This document shows, in pieces, positions 1-6,063 of a stretch of 24,071 bases of DNA. A program made the translations under genes and the position numbers. How positions within the stretch are numbered: position 1 is the first letter of the stretch; each line of letters opens with the position of its first letter. The notes below the pieces were generated by a model. That model ran no database searches and was not told the DNA's origin. It saw nothing but the letters and a program-made list of their open reading frames with translations. Source of the stretch: JACPFV01 sp035526825. Lineage in GTDB: Bacteria > Pseudomonadota > Gammaproteobacteria > Nevskiales > Nevskiaceae. The DNA is taken from NCBI GenBank assembly GCA_035526825.1, contig DATLBT010000069.1:1-24071 (forward strand), written 5' to 3'.

Positions 1-819
1 GTGCGCGCGGTGTCGTATGGCCGGGGACCGAGCGCGGCGATCATCAAGCGCTTCAAGGACGCCGGCATCCTCTGCATGCCGACGGTGGGTGCACTCAAGC
101 ACGCGCAGAAGGCGGTCGAGCTTGGCGCCGACATCATCACCATCCAGGGCGCCGAGGGTGGCGGCCACACCGGCTCGGTGCCGACGTCGTTGTTGCTGCC
201 GCAGGTGCTCAACGCGGTGAAGGTGCCAGTGGTCGCGGCGGGCGGCTTCCACGATGGCCGCGGGCTGGCCGGTGCGCTCGCGTACGGTGCGGCGGGCATC
301 GCGATGGGCACGCGCTTCCTGATGACGGCCGAATCGCCGGTACCGCGCGCAACCTTGCAGCGCTACCTCGACATAAAGGAGCCGGGCCGCATTCGCGCAT
401 CGACGGCGGTCGACGGCTTGCCGCAGCGCATGATCGACAATCCGCTGCTGCTCTCGCTCGAGCGCGGCGGGTTGATGCGCCGCCTTTACGTCGCGCTCGT
501 CAGTGCGTGGAAGTGGAAGGCGCGCACCGGCATGACGCTCGCGCAGATGCTGAAGACCTTCGTCGGCGCGCTGCGCGAAGGCGACACCGCCATCCAGACC
601 ATGATGGCCGCCAACGCGCCGGTGCTCATCCAGCGCGCGATGGTCGAGGGCCGCCCCGACGAGGGCGTGCTGCCGGCGGGGCAGGTGGCGGCGGTGATCG
701 ACGATTTGCCGAGCGTGGCTGACCTCATTGGACGGATCGTTGCCGAAGCCGAAGAGCGATTCGCTGCGCTGTCCCACAAAAGCCTTTCAGCCGCGCGCAC
801 CGCAGGGAACGGTTCATGA
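1..819 (+). CDS. ipdC: IpdC-type nitronate-monooxygenase-like flavoprotein, 5'-truncated by window start
   Basis: This is the C-terminal part (about 272 residues) of an FMN-dependent TIM-barrel protein of the nitronate monooxygenase family. Full-length relatives are about 350 residues, so some 80-90 N-terminal residues lie before the window, and the GTG at base 1 need not be the start. Visible signatures are QGAEGGGHTG (flavin/phosphate region), VVAAGGFHDGRGLAGALAYGAAG and MGTRFLMT. The C-terminal segment, with MMAANAPVLIQ, GVLPAGQVAAVIDDLPS and an ELI/DLI-type end, resembles mycobacterial IpdC (Rv3553) as I recall it. IpdC is an oxidoreductase needed for degradation of steroid C/D rings after HIP-CoA formation; its Comamonas counterpart is ScdK. 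The stop overlaps the echA20 start (ATGA), as expected for one operon; in mycobacteria ipdC and echA20 are also close neighbours. No nitronate-detoxifying role is suggested by this context. Confidence 0.85.
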   Translation: MRAVSYGRGPSAAIIKRFKDAGILCMPTVGALKHAQKAVELGADIITIQGAEGGGHTGSVPTSLLLPQVLNAVKVPVVAAGGFHDGRGLAGALAYGAAGIAMGTRFLMTAESPVPRATLQRYLDIKEPGRIRASTAVDGLPQRMIDNPLLLSLERGGLMRRLYVALVSAWKWKARTGMTLAQMLKTFVGALREGDTAIQTMMAANAPVLIQRAMVEGRPDEGVLPAGQVAAVIDDLPSVADLIGRIVAEAEERFAALSHKSLSAARTAGNGS

Positions 820-1583
820 GTACGCCCTTCAAGACTTCCATCGCCGACGGCATCGCCGAAGTCGTCATCGACCGCCCGCCGGTCAACGCGATCGACGACG
901 CTGGCTGGCACGCGCTCGCCGACGAGCTTGAGCGCGTCGGCCGCTCTGCCGAGGCGCGCGTGATCGTGATCCGCGCCGAGGGCCGCGGCTTCTGCGCGGG
1001 CGTCGACATCAAGCAGCTCGACAAGGAGCCGCAGCGCATCATCTCGGTCAACGCCGGCAACTACCGCACCTTCCACGCGGTGCACCGCAGCCCGCTGCCG
1101 GTGATCGTGGCCGTGCACGGCTTCGTGCTCGGCGGCGGCATCGGCATCGCCGGTGCGGCTGACATCGTCGTCGCGTCCGACGACGCGACCTTCGGCGTTC
1201 CGGAAGTCGACCGCGGCGCCATGGGCGGCGGCGCGCACCTGCAGCGGCTTTTCCCGGTGCAGAAGGTGCGGATGATGTACTTCACCGGGGATCCGATTAC
1301 CGCGGCTGAAGCCTGGCGCCTCGGCGCCCTGGAAAAGGTGGTGCCGCGTGCCGAGCTGCGTGAAGCCGCGCTCGCCATCGCGCGCAAGATCGCCAGCAAG
1401 AGCACGGCGATGATCAAGCTCGCCAAGGAATCGCTGAACTCCATCGAGGACGGTAACCTCGAGGACAAGTACCGGCGCGAGCAAGGCTTCACGCTGCAGG
1501 CCTACCAGAGCGCCGATTCCGCCGAGACACGCCGCGCGTTCGTCGAGAAGCGCGACGCCGATTTCGCGAAGAACAAGACATGA
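816..1583 (+). CDS. echA20: EchA20-type crotonase, steroid D-ring-opening hydrolase
   Basis: A 255-residue crotonase-fold protein. The oxyanion-hole segments are visible as RAEGRGFCAGVDIK (about residues 51-64) and GFVLGGGIGIAGAADIVVAS, followed by DATFGVPEVDRGAMGG. The pattern of GRGFxAGVDIK, the AxxVxxxxxPVIxAVxGF stretch, ATFGxPEVxRGAxG and the late AKExLNxI...YRxEQGFT segment follows mycobacterial EchA20 (Rv3550) as I remember it. EchA20 (ScdY in Comamonas) is a ring-opening hydrolase of the HIP pathway rather than a simple hydratase: it opens the D ring to give COCHEA-CoA, the substrate of IpdAB. It overlaps ipdC upstream by ATGA and the next acyl-CoA dehydrogenase by ATGA, so all three are probably translated together. 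A generic enoyl-CoA hydratase is the alternative, but the residue pattern and neighbourhood argue against it. Confidence 0.88.
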   Translation: MSTPFKTSIADGIAEVVIDRPPVNAIDDAGWHALADELERVGRSAEARVIVIRAEGRGFCAGVDIKQLDKEPQRIISVNAGNYRTFHAVHRSPLPVIVAVHGFVLGGGIGIAGAADIVVASDDATFGVPEVDRGAMGGGAHLQRLFPVQKVRMMYFTGDPITAAEAWRLGALEKVVPRAELREAALAIARKIASKSTAMIKLAKESLNSIEDGNLEDKYRREQGFTLQAYQSADSAETRRAFVEKRDADFAKNKT

Positions 1584-2749
1584 GGCTCGAATACACCGAG
1601 AAACAGAACGCCTTCCGCGCCGAGATCCGCGCGTGGCTGAAAGCGAACGTGCCGAAGCAGCCACTGGCCAGCTTCGACACGGCCGAAGGTTTTGCGCAGC
1701 ACCGCGAGTGGGAAGGCAAGCTGTTCGAGGGGCGCTGGAGCGCGGTGACCTGGCCCGTCGAGATGGGCGGCCGCGGCTGCGACCTCGTCGAGTGGCTCGT
1801 GTTCGAGGAGGAGTACTGGGCCGCCGGCGCGCCGCTGCGCGTGAACCAGAACGGCGTGTTCCTGCTGGCACCGACGCTGATGGAGCACGGCAGTGTCGAG
1901 CAGAAGAAGCGCTTCCTGCCGCGGATGGCGGCGGGCGAGGACATCTGGGCGCAGGGCTGGAGCGAGCCGGGCGCGGGCTCGGATCTTGCGGCGATTCGCT
2001 GCAAGGCCGATCGTGACGGCGACGATTACGTGCTCAACGGCCAGAAGACCTGGTCGACGCGCGCCGTGTGGGCCGATTGGTGCTTCGGCCTGTTCCGCTC
2101 AGATCCGGCGAGCCAGCGCCACCACGGCCTGACCTTCCTCCTGCTGCCGCTAAAGGCCAAGGGCATCACCATCCGGCCGATCCGCCAGCTCAATGGCATG
2201 ACCGGCTTCGCCGAGATCTTTTTCGACAACGTGCGCGTGCCGGTGGCGAACCGCATCGGCGAGGACGGCGCTGGCTGGAACATCGCGATGGCCACGGCCG
2301 GCTTCGAGCGCGGGCTGATGTTGCGCTCGCCGGCGCGCTTCCAGCAGACCGCGAAGCACCTGGTCGAGCTGTACCGCAAGCACCAGCCGGCGGCAGACGC
2401 CGATCCGTCGTTGCGCGACGCGGTGATCAAGAGCTGGATGGATGCGGAAGCCTACGCGCTCGCGACCTACGCGACCGCCTCGCGCCTCGCACGCGGTGGC
2501 CAGATCGGCGCGGAGGCCAGCACCAACAAGATCGTGTGGTCGGAGCTGGACCTGCTGATGCACGAGACCGCGATGCGCATCCTCGGCGCACGCGCCGAGC
2601 TGATGCCGGGCGCGCCGGCGGGGCAGGAGCCGGGCTACAACTGGCTCGACGGCTTCCTGTTCGCGCAGGCCGGGCCCATCTACGCGGGCACGAATGAGAT
2701 TCAGCGGAACATCATTGCGGAGAGGATGTTGGGGTTGCCGAGAGCATGA
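1580..2749 (+). CDS. acyl-CoA dehydrogenase, large (catalytic-type) subunit, FadE31-like
   Basis: A 389-residue acyl-CoA dehydrogenase with the three usual domains: helical N-terminus (residues 1-120), beta domain with WAQGWSEPGAGSDLAAI and GQKTWSTRAVWADW, and C-terminal helical domain ending in YAGTNEIQRNIIAERMLGLP. The MCAD-type catalytic Glu of the YEGT motif is Ala here. Glu243 in GFERG is at the position used as base by isovaleryl/long-chain-type enzymes and by steroid FadE catalytic subunits. Full length for the family. In steroid degraders such subunits pair with a second, shorter subunit to form alpha2beta2 enzymes, and the next gene (2851-3906) is such a partner. By analogy with fadE31/fadE32 in the HIP regulon, the pair may oxidise the ring-opened MOODA-CoA intermediate; that substrate is inferred from neighbours, not seen. 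It starts with an ATGA overlap with echA20. Confidence 0.85.
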   Translation: MRLEYTEKQNAFRAEIRAWLKANVPKQPLASFDTAEGFAQHREWEGKLFEGRWSAVTWPVEMGGRGCDLVEWLVFEEEYWAAGAPLRVNQNGVFLLAPTLMEHGSVEQKKRFLPRMAAGEDIWAQGWSEPGAGSDLAAIRCKADRDGDDYVLNGQKTWSTRAVWADWCFGLFRSDPASQRHHGLTFLLLPLKAKGITIRPIRQLNGMTGFAEIFFDNVRVPVANRIGEDGAGWNIAMATAGFERGLMLRSPARFQQTAKHLVELYRKHQPAADADPSLRDAVIKSWMDAEAYALATYATASRLARGGQIGAEASTNKIVWSELDLLMHETAMRILGARAELMPGAPAGQEPGYNWLDGFLFAQAGPIYAGTNEIQRNIIAERMLGLPRA

Positions 2750-2759
2750 GTAACCACAA

Positions 2760-2846
2760 GGGATTGGGGATTGGGGATTGGGGATTGGTGAAGAGCTCCA
2801 TCGCTGCTGCCTTTCCCCAATCCCTAACCCCCAATCCCTAATCCCT
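2760..2846. repeat. GGGGATT tandem array with inverted copy, intergenic hairpin
   Basis: The left arm (2760-2788) has four tandem copies of GGGGATT or near variants. The right arm (2815-2846) carries the reverse complement with slight changes (AATCCCC and AATCCCT units). A 26-base spacer (2789-2814) lies between. The transcript could fold into a long G/C-T stem. It fills almost the entire gap between two acyl-CoA dehydrogenase genes and ends four bases before the ATG at 2851. Similar GGGATT-type arrays are, to my recollection, scattered through Xanthomonadales-like genomes. Confidence 0.8.
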
Positions 2847-2850
2847 ACCC

Positions 2851-3906
2851 ATGGACTTCACCTTCGACGAACAACAAATCGCCTTCCGCGACGCCATCCG
2901 CAAGTTCCTGATGGTCGAGGCGGCGCCCGAGGCGCTGGCCGAAATCTGGGAAACCAAATCGGGTCGCTCGCAGGAGTTGCGTGCCAAGCTCGCTGACCAG
3001 GGCCTCACCGCGCTGTCCGTGCCCGAGGATTACGGCGGCATCGGGCTCGGCGACCTCGACTGGGTGCTGATCCAGCAAGAACTCGGCTACTACGCAATTC
3101 CCGACTCGCTGTCAGACACCGCGTACCTCGCCGTGCATCTCCTGAAAAATCAGCCGCCGAACGGCGGCTTCGCCGGCGAGTGGCTGCGCAAGGTTGCGAG
3201 CGGCAAGGTTCGCATCGCAATCGGCCATCCGGCGAACCCGCTGGTCGCCGATGCCGAAGCCGCCGACCTGCTGCTGCTGCATTACCAGGACGAGATCCAC
3301 GCGCTGAAGCCCGGCGAAGTGAAGCTCACCGCGAACCCGAGCATCGATCGCTCGCGCCGGCTGTACCAGGTGGACTGGAAGCCGACTGCTGCGACGCGCA
3401 TCTGCGCCCCCAGCACAGGCCGCGTCCTGTGGGACGGCATCGCCAACCGCGCCGCGCTCGCCACCGCGGCGCAATTGCTCGGCCTTGCCCAGCGCATGCT
3501 CGACCTTGGCATCGACTACAGCGCGCAACGCAAGCAGTTCGGCAAGCCGGTCGGGTCATTCCAGGCGGTGAAGCACCACCTGGCCGATGTCGCAGTCAAG
3601 ATCGAATTCGCGCGGCCGGTGGTGTTTCGCGCCGCGTACGCCCTGGCGCGCAACGATGCGCGGGTCGCAACACTGGTATCGCACGCCAAGCTCGCCGCAG
3701 GCGACGCCGCCACGCTCGCCGCGCGCCGCAGCCTGCAGGTGCATGGCGCGTTGGGCTACACCTGGGAAACCGATTTGCAAATGTTCATGAAGCGCGCCTG
3801 GGCGCTCGATGCCGCGTGGGGCGACCGCGGGTGGCACAAGACCCGCATCTGCGCGCACATTTTCGCCGACGCTTCGCCCGTAGGGCCCGGCACTACCTTC
3901 TCGTAA
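2851..3906 (+). CDS. acyl-CoA dehydrogenase, small subunit, FadE32-like
   Basis: A 351-residue divergent acyl-CoA dehydrogenase. The N-terminal helical domain is clear (MDFTFDEQQIAFRDAIRKFL, then PEDYGGIGLGDLDWVLIQQELG). The middle beta domain is shortened and lacks the usual WCxSEPxAGSD motif. The C-terminal domain has YSAQRKQFGKPVGSFQAVKH and QVHGALGYTWETDLQMFMKRA, segments that contribute FAD contacts. This is the profile of the accessory subunit in heteromeric steroid acyl-CoA dehydrogenases, where the partner supplies the catalytic Glu; the partner is most likely the gene at 1580-2749. The likely role is beta-oxidation of a C/D-ring fragment (FadE32-like; inferred). The chosen ATG directly follows an intergenic inverted repeat and has no visible purine-rich ribosome-binding site. 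The gene ends 16 bases before fadA6. Confidence 0.82.
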   Translation: MDFTFDEQQIAFRDAIRKFLMVEAAPEALAEIWETKSGRSQELRAKLADQGLTALSVPEDYGGIGLGDLDWVLIQQELGYYAIPDSLSDTAYLAVHLLKNQPPNGGFAGEWLRKVASGKVRIAIGHPANPLVADAEAADLLLLHYQDEIHALKPGEVKLTANPSIDRSRRLYQVDWKPTAATRICAPSTGRVLWDGIANRAALATAAQLLGLAQRMLDLGIDYSAQRKQFGKPVGSFQAVKHHLADVAVKIEFARPVVFRAAYALARNDARVATLVSHAKLAAGDAATLAARRSLQVHGALGYTWETDLQMFMKRAWALDAAWGDRGWHKTRICAHIFADASPVGPGTTFS

Positions 3907-3922
3907 AATCGGAGATTCGACC

Positions 3923-5068
3923 GTGGAAGCCTTCATCATCGACGCATTGCGCACGCCGGTCGGCAAGCGCAAGGGCAGCCTGGCGCATGTGCATGGCGCC
4001 GATCTCGGCGCGCACGCGCTCAAGGCGCTGGTTTCGCGCAACGCGATTCCTGCGGACGATTACGACGACGTGATCTGGGGCTGCCTCGACGCCATCGGGC
4101 CGCTGGCCGGCAATATCGGCCGCACCTGCTGGCTCGCAGCCGGGCTGCCGCTGCACGTTCCGGGCGTCACCATCGACCGCCAGTGCGGCAGCTCGCAGCA
4201 GGCGGTGCACTTCGCAGCCCAAGCCGTGATGAGCGGCACCCAGGACGTCGTCATCGCCGGTGGCGTGCAGACGATGACGCAGATCCCGATCGGCTCGGCG
4301 TTCGTCAGCGCCAAGCCGCTGGGCCTGAGCGATCCGTTTTCGGGCAGCAAGGGCTGGGTCGCGCGCTTCGGCGATGCGCCAGTGAGCCAGTTCCACGGCG
4401 CGCAAATGATGGCCGACAAGTGGAAGATTTCGCGCCGCGAGATGGAGGAGTTCGCGCTGGCGAGCCACCAGCGCGCGCGCAAGGCGCAGGCCGAAGGCCG
4501 CTTCGACCGCGAGATCCTCGAGACCTTCGGCCTCAAGGTTGACGAGACCGTGCGTGACACCTCGATCGAGCAGATGGCCAAGCTCGAGCCGTTGGCGCCG
4601 GGCGGCACCATTACGGCTGGCGTTTCCAGCCAGACCGGTGATGGCGCATCCGCGCTGCTGATCGCGTCTGAGAAAGCCGTGAAGCGCTACAAGCTGAAGC
4701 CGCGTGCGCGCGTGCATCACATCTCGGTCTACTCGGACGACCCGATCATGATGCTGTCGGCGCCGATCCCGGCGACGAAGATGGCGATGAAGAAAGCCGG
4801 CATGAAAATGAGCGACATCGACCTCGTCGAGATCAACGAGGCTTTCGCGCCGGTGCCGCTGGCCTGGCTCAAGGAAACCGGATACCCGCACGAGCAGACC
4901 AACGTCAACGGCGGCGCCATCGCGCTGTCGCATCCGCTCGGTGCCACCGGCACCAAGCTGATGACGACCCTGCTGCATGAGCTGGAGCGCAGCAAGAAGC
5001 GTTACGGCTTGCAGACCATGTGCGAAGGCGGCGGTGTCGCCAACGTCACGATCATCGAGCGGCTTTGA
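3923..5068 (+). CDS. fadA6: FadA6-type thiolase for ring-opened steroid CoA ester
   Basis: A 381-residue type I thiolase. The nucleophile is Cys88 in TIDRQCGSSQQA, the general-base histidine is His337 in GGAIALSHPLGATG, and the second active-site cysteine is Cys367 in GLQTMCEGGG; NEAFAP is also present. The match to Rv3556c (FadA6) is close over the whole length as I remember it, including the start (IDAxRTxVGKRxGxLA), the QxMxQIPIxSA segment and the RYGLQTMCEGGGxANVTIIERL end. FadA6 releases acetyl-CoA from the dioxo-decanedioyl-CoA made by IpdAB, giving MOODA-CoA (family knowledge). The start is a GTG with GGAG at 3911-3914 eight bases upstream. The stop codon overlaps the next ATG (TGATG), so the SDR gene is translationally coupled. 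Confidence 0.9.
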   Translation: MEAFIIDALRTPVGKRKGSLAHVHGADLGAHALKALVSRNAIPADDYDDVIWGCLDAIGPLAGNIGRTCWLAAGLPLHVPGVTIDRQCGSSQQAVHFAAQAVMSGTQDVVIAGGVQTMTQIPIGSAFVSAKPLGLSDPFSGSKGWVARFGDAPVSQFHGAQMMADKWKISRREMEEFALASHQRARKAQAEGRFDREILETFGLKVDETVRDTSIEQMAKLEPLAPGGTITAGVSSQTGDGASALLIASEKAVKRYKLKPRARVHHISVYSDDPIMMLSAPIPATKMAMKKAGMKMSDIDLVEINEAFAPVPLAWLKETGYPHEQTNVNGGAIALSHPLGATGTKLMTTLLHELERSKKRYGLQTMCEGGGVANVTIIERL

Positions 5069-5940
5069 TGGCCGGCCTCTGTTCCGGACGCACCGTCATC
5101 GTCACCGGCGCCGGCGGCGGGCTCGGCAAGGCCTACGCGCTGGCGCTCGCGGCCGAGGGCGCTAATGTCGTTGTCAACGACATCCGCAAGGAGGCGGCGG
5201 TCGAGGTGGCGAACCAGCTCGGCGCGCACGGTCTCGAGAACCATAGCGACATCACTACCATGGCCGGCGCCGCCGAGATCGTCGGCGACGCTGTGCAGCA
5301 CTTTGGCGAGGTGCACGCGGTCGTCAACAACGCCGGCGTGGTGCGCGACAAGATGTTCGCCTCGATGAGCGAGGACGACTGGGACCTGGTCGTGAGGGTG
5401 CACCTCAAGGGCCACTTCTGCATCGCGAGCACACTGGTGAAGCGCTGGCGCGACCAGGTCAAGGCTGGCCAGAAAGTCGACGCGCGCATCATCAACACGA
5501 GCTCGGGCGCCGGACTGCAGGGTTCGGTGGGGCAGAGCAACTACGCCGCAGCGAAGGGCGGCATCGCGTCGCTGACGCTGGTGCAGGCCGCCGAGCTGGC
5601 GCGCTACGGCATTACTGCGAACGCGCTGGCGCCGGCCGCGCGCACCGGCATGACCGAAGGCGTGTTCGCCGACATGATGAAGAAGCCCGACGGGGCTGCG
5701 TTCGACCATTACGACCCGGCCAACGTCGCGCCGCTGGTGGTGTGGCTGTGCAGCACGCAGTCGGCAGGGGTCACCGGCAAGGTGTTCGAAGTCGAAGGCG
5801 GCAAAGTCTCGATCGCGCAGGGCTGGCGTACGGGGGTCGCGAAGGACAAGAGGGCGCGGTGGCAGGCGGCGGAGCTGACCGATGTGATCGCGCAACTCGT
5901 GGCGGAATCGCCGAAGGCGCAGAAGGTTTATGGCACCTGA
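5068..5940 (+). CDS. SDR-family hydroxyacyl-CoA/steroid dehydrogenase (Rv3548c-like)
   Basis: A classical short-chain dehydrogenase of 290 residues. The Rossmann motif TGAGGGLGKAYA lies near residues 12-23, NNAGVV follows, and the catalytic triad is Ser146 (INTSSGAG), Tyr159 and Lys163 (NYAAAKGG) with normal spacing. It resembles mycobacterial Rv3548c and the dehydrogenase part of peroxisomal multifunctional enzyme type 2: the HARIINTSSGAGLxGSVGQ and APAARTxMTE segments are alike. A longer reading frame extends 16 codons upstream, but the ATG at 5068 is preferred because it overlaps the fadA6 stop (TGATG) and starts MAGLCSGRTVIVTGAG as SDRs do. The likely role is oxidation of a 3-hydroxyacyl-CoA formed after the dehydrogenase pair encoded just upstream; this is inferred from position. 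The C-terminus extends about 40 residues past the usual SDR core. Confidence 0.85.
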   Translation: MAGLCSGRTVIVTGAGGGLGKAYALALAAEGANVVVNDIRKEAAVEVANQLGAHGLENHSDITTMAGAAEIVGDAVQHFGEVHAVVNNAGVVRDKMFASMSEDDWDLVVRVHLKGHFCIASTLVKRWRDQVKAGQKVDARIINTSSGAGLQGSVGQSNYAAAKGGIASLTLVQAAELARYGITANALAPAARTGMTEGVFADMMKKPDGAAFDHYDPANVAPLVVWLCSTQSAGVTGKVFEVEGGKVSIAQGWRTGVAKDKRARWQAAELTDVIAQLVAESPKAQKVYGT

Positions 5941-5947
5941 CCGCTCG

Positions 5948-6060
5948 CCCCTCACCCCGGCCCTCTCCCCGCTGAAGCGGGGAGAGGGAGAAAAGCCCAC
6001 CCACCTTCTTGCCTCTCCCCGCTTGCGGGGAGCGGTCGCGCCGCAGGCGCGGGTGTGGGG
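5948..6060. repeat. double-hairpin intergenic repeat (CCCTCTCCCCGC family)
   Basis: Two related hairpins in tandem. The first is a perfect 13-bp stem with a 2-base loop (5961-5973 with 5976-5988). The second is an 8-bp stem with a TT loop (6015-6022 with 6025-6032), followed by a 6-bp stem CGCGCC/GGCGCG (6037-6042 with 6046-6051). CCCCTCACCCC precedes the first and GGGTGTGGGG ends the unit. A relative lies at 17239-17278. It separates the SDR gene from the fused dehydrogenase gene and may also attenuate transcription, though no T-run follows the stems. Confidence 0.8.
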
Positions 6061-6063
6061 TTC

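Noticed and set aside
1..819. Genuine nitronate monooxygenase (nitroalkane detoxification)
   Set aside because: Family name fits, but residue pattern and the echA20-fadA6-ipdF neighbourhood point to IpdC.
2760..2846. CRISPR array or telomere-like repeat
   Set aside because: Units are only seven bases with no spacers, and the opposite arm is an inverted copy; it is an intergenic inverted array.
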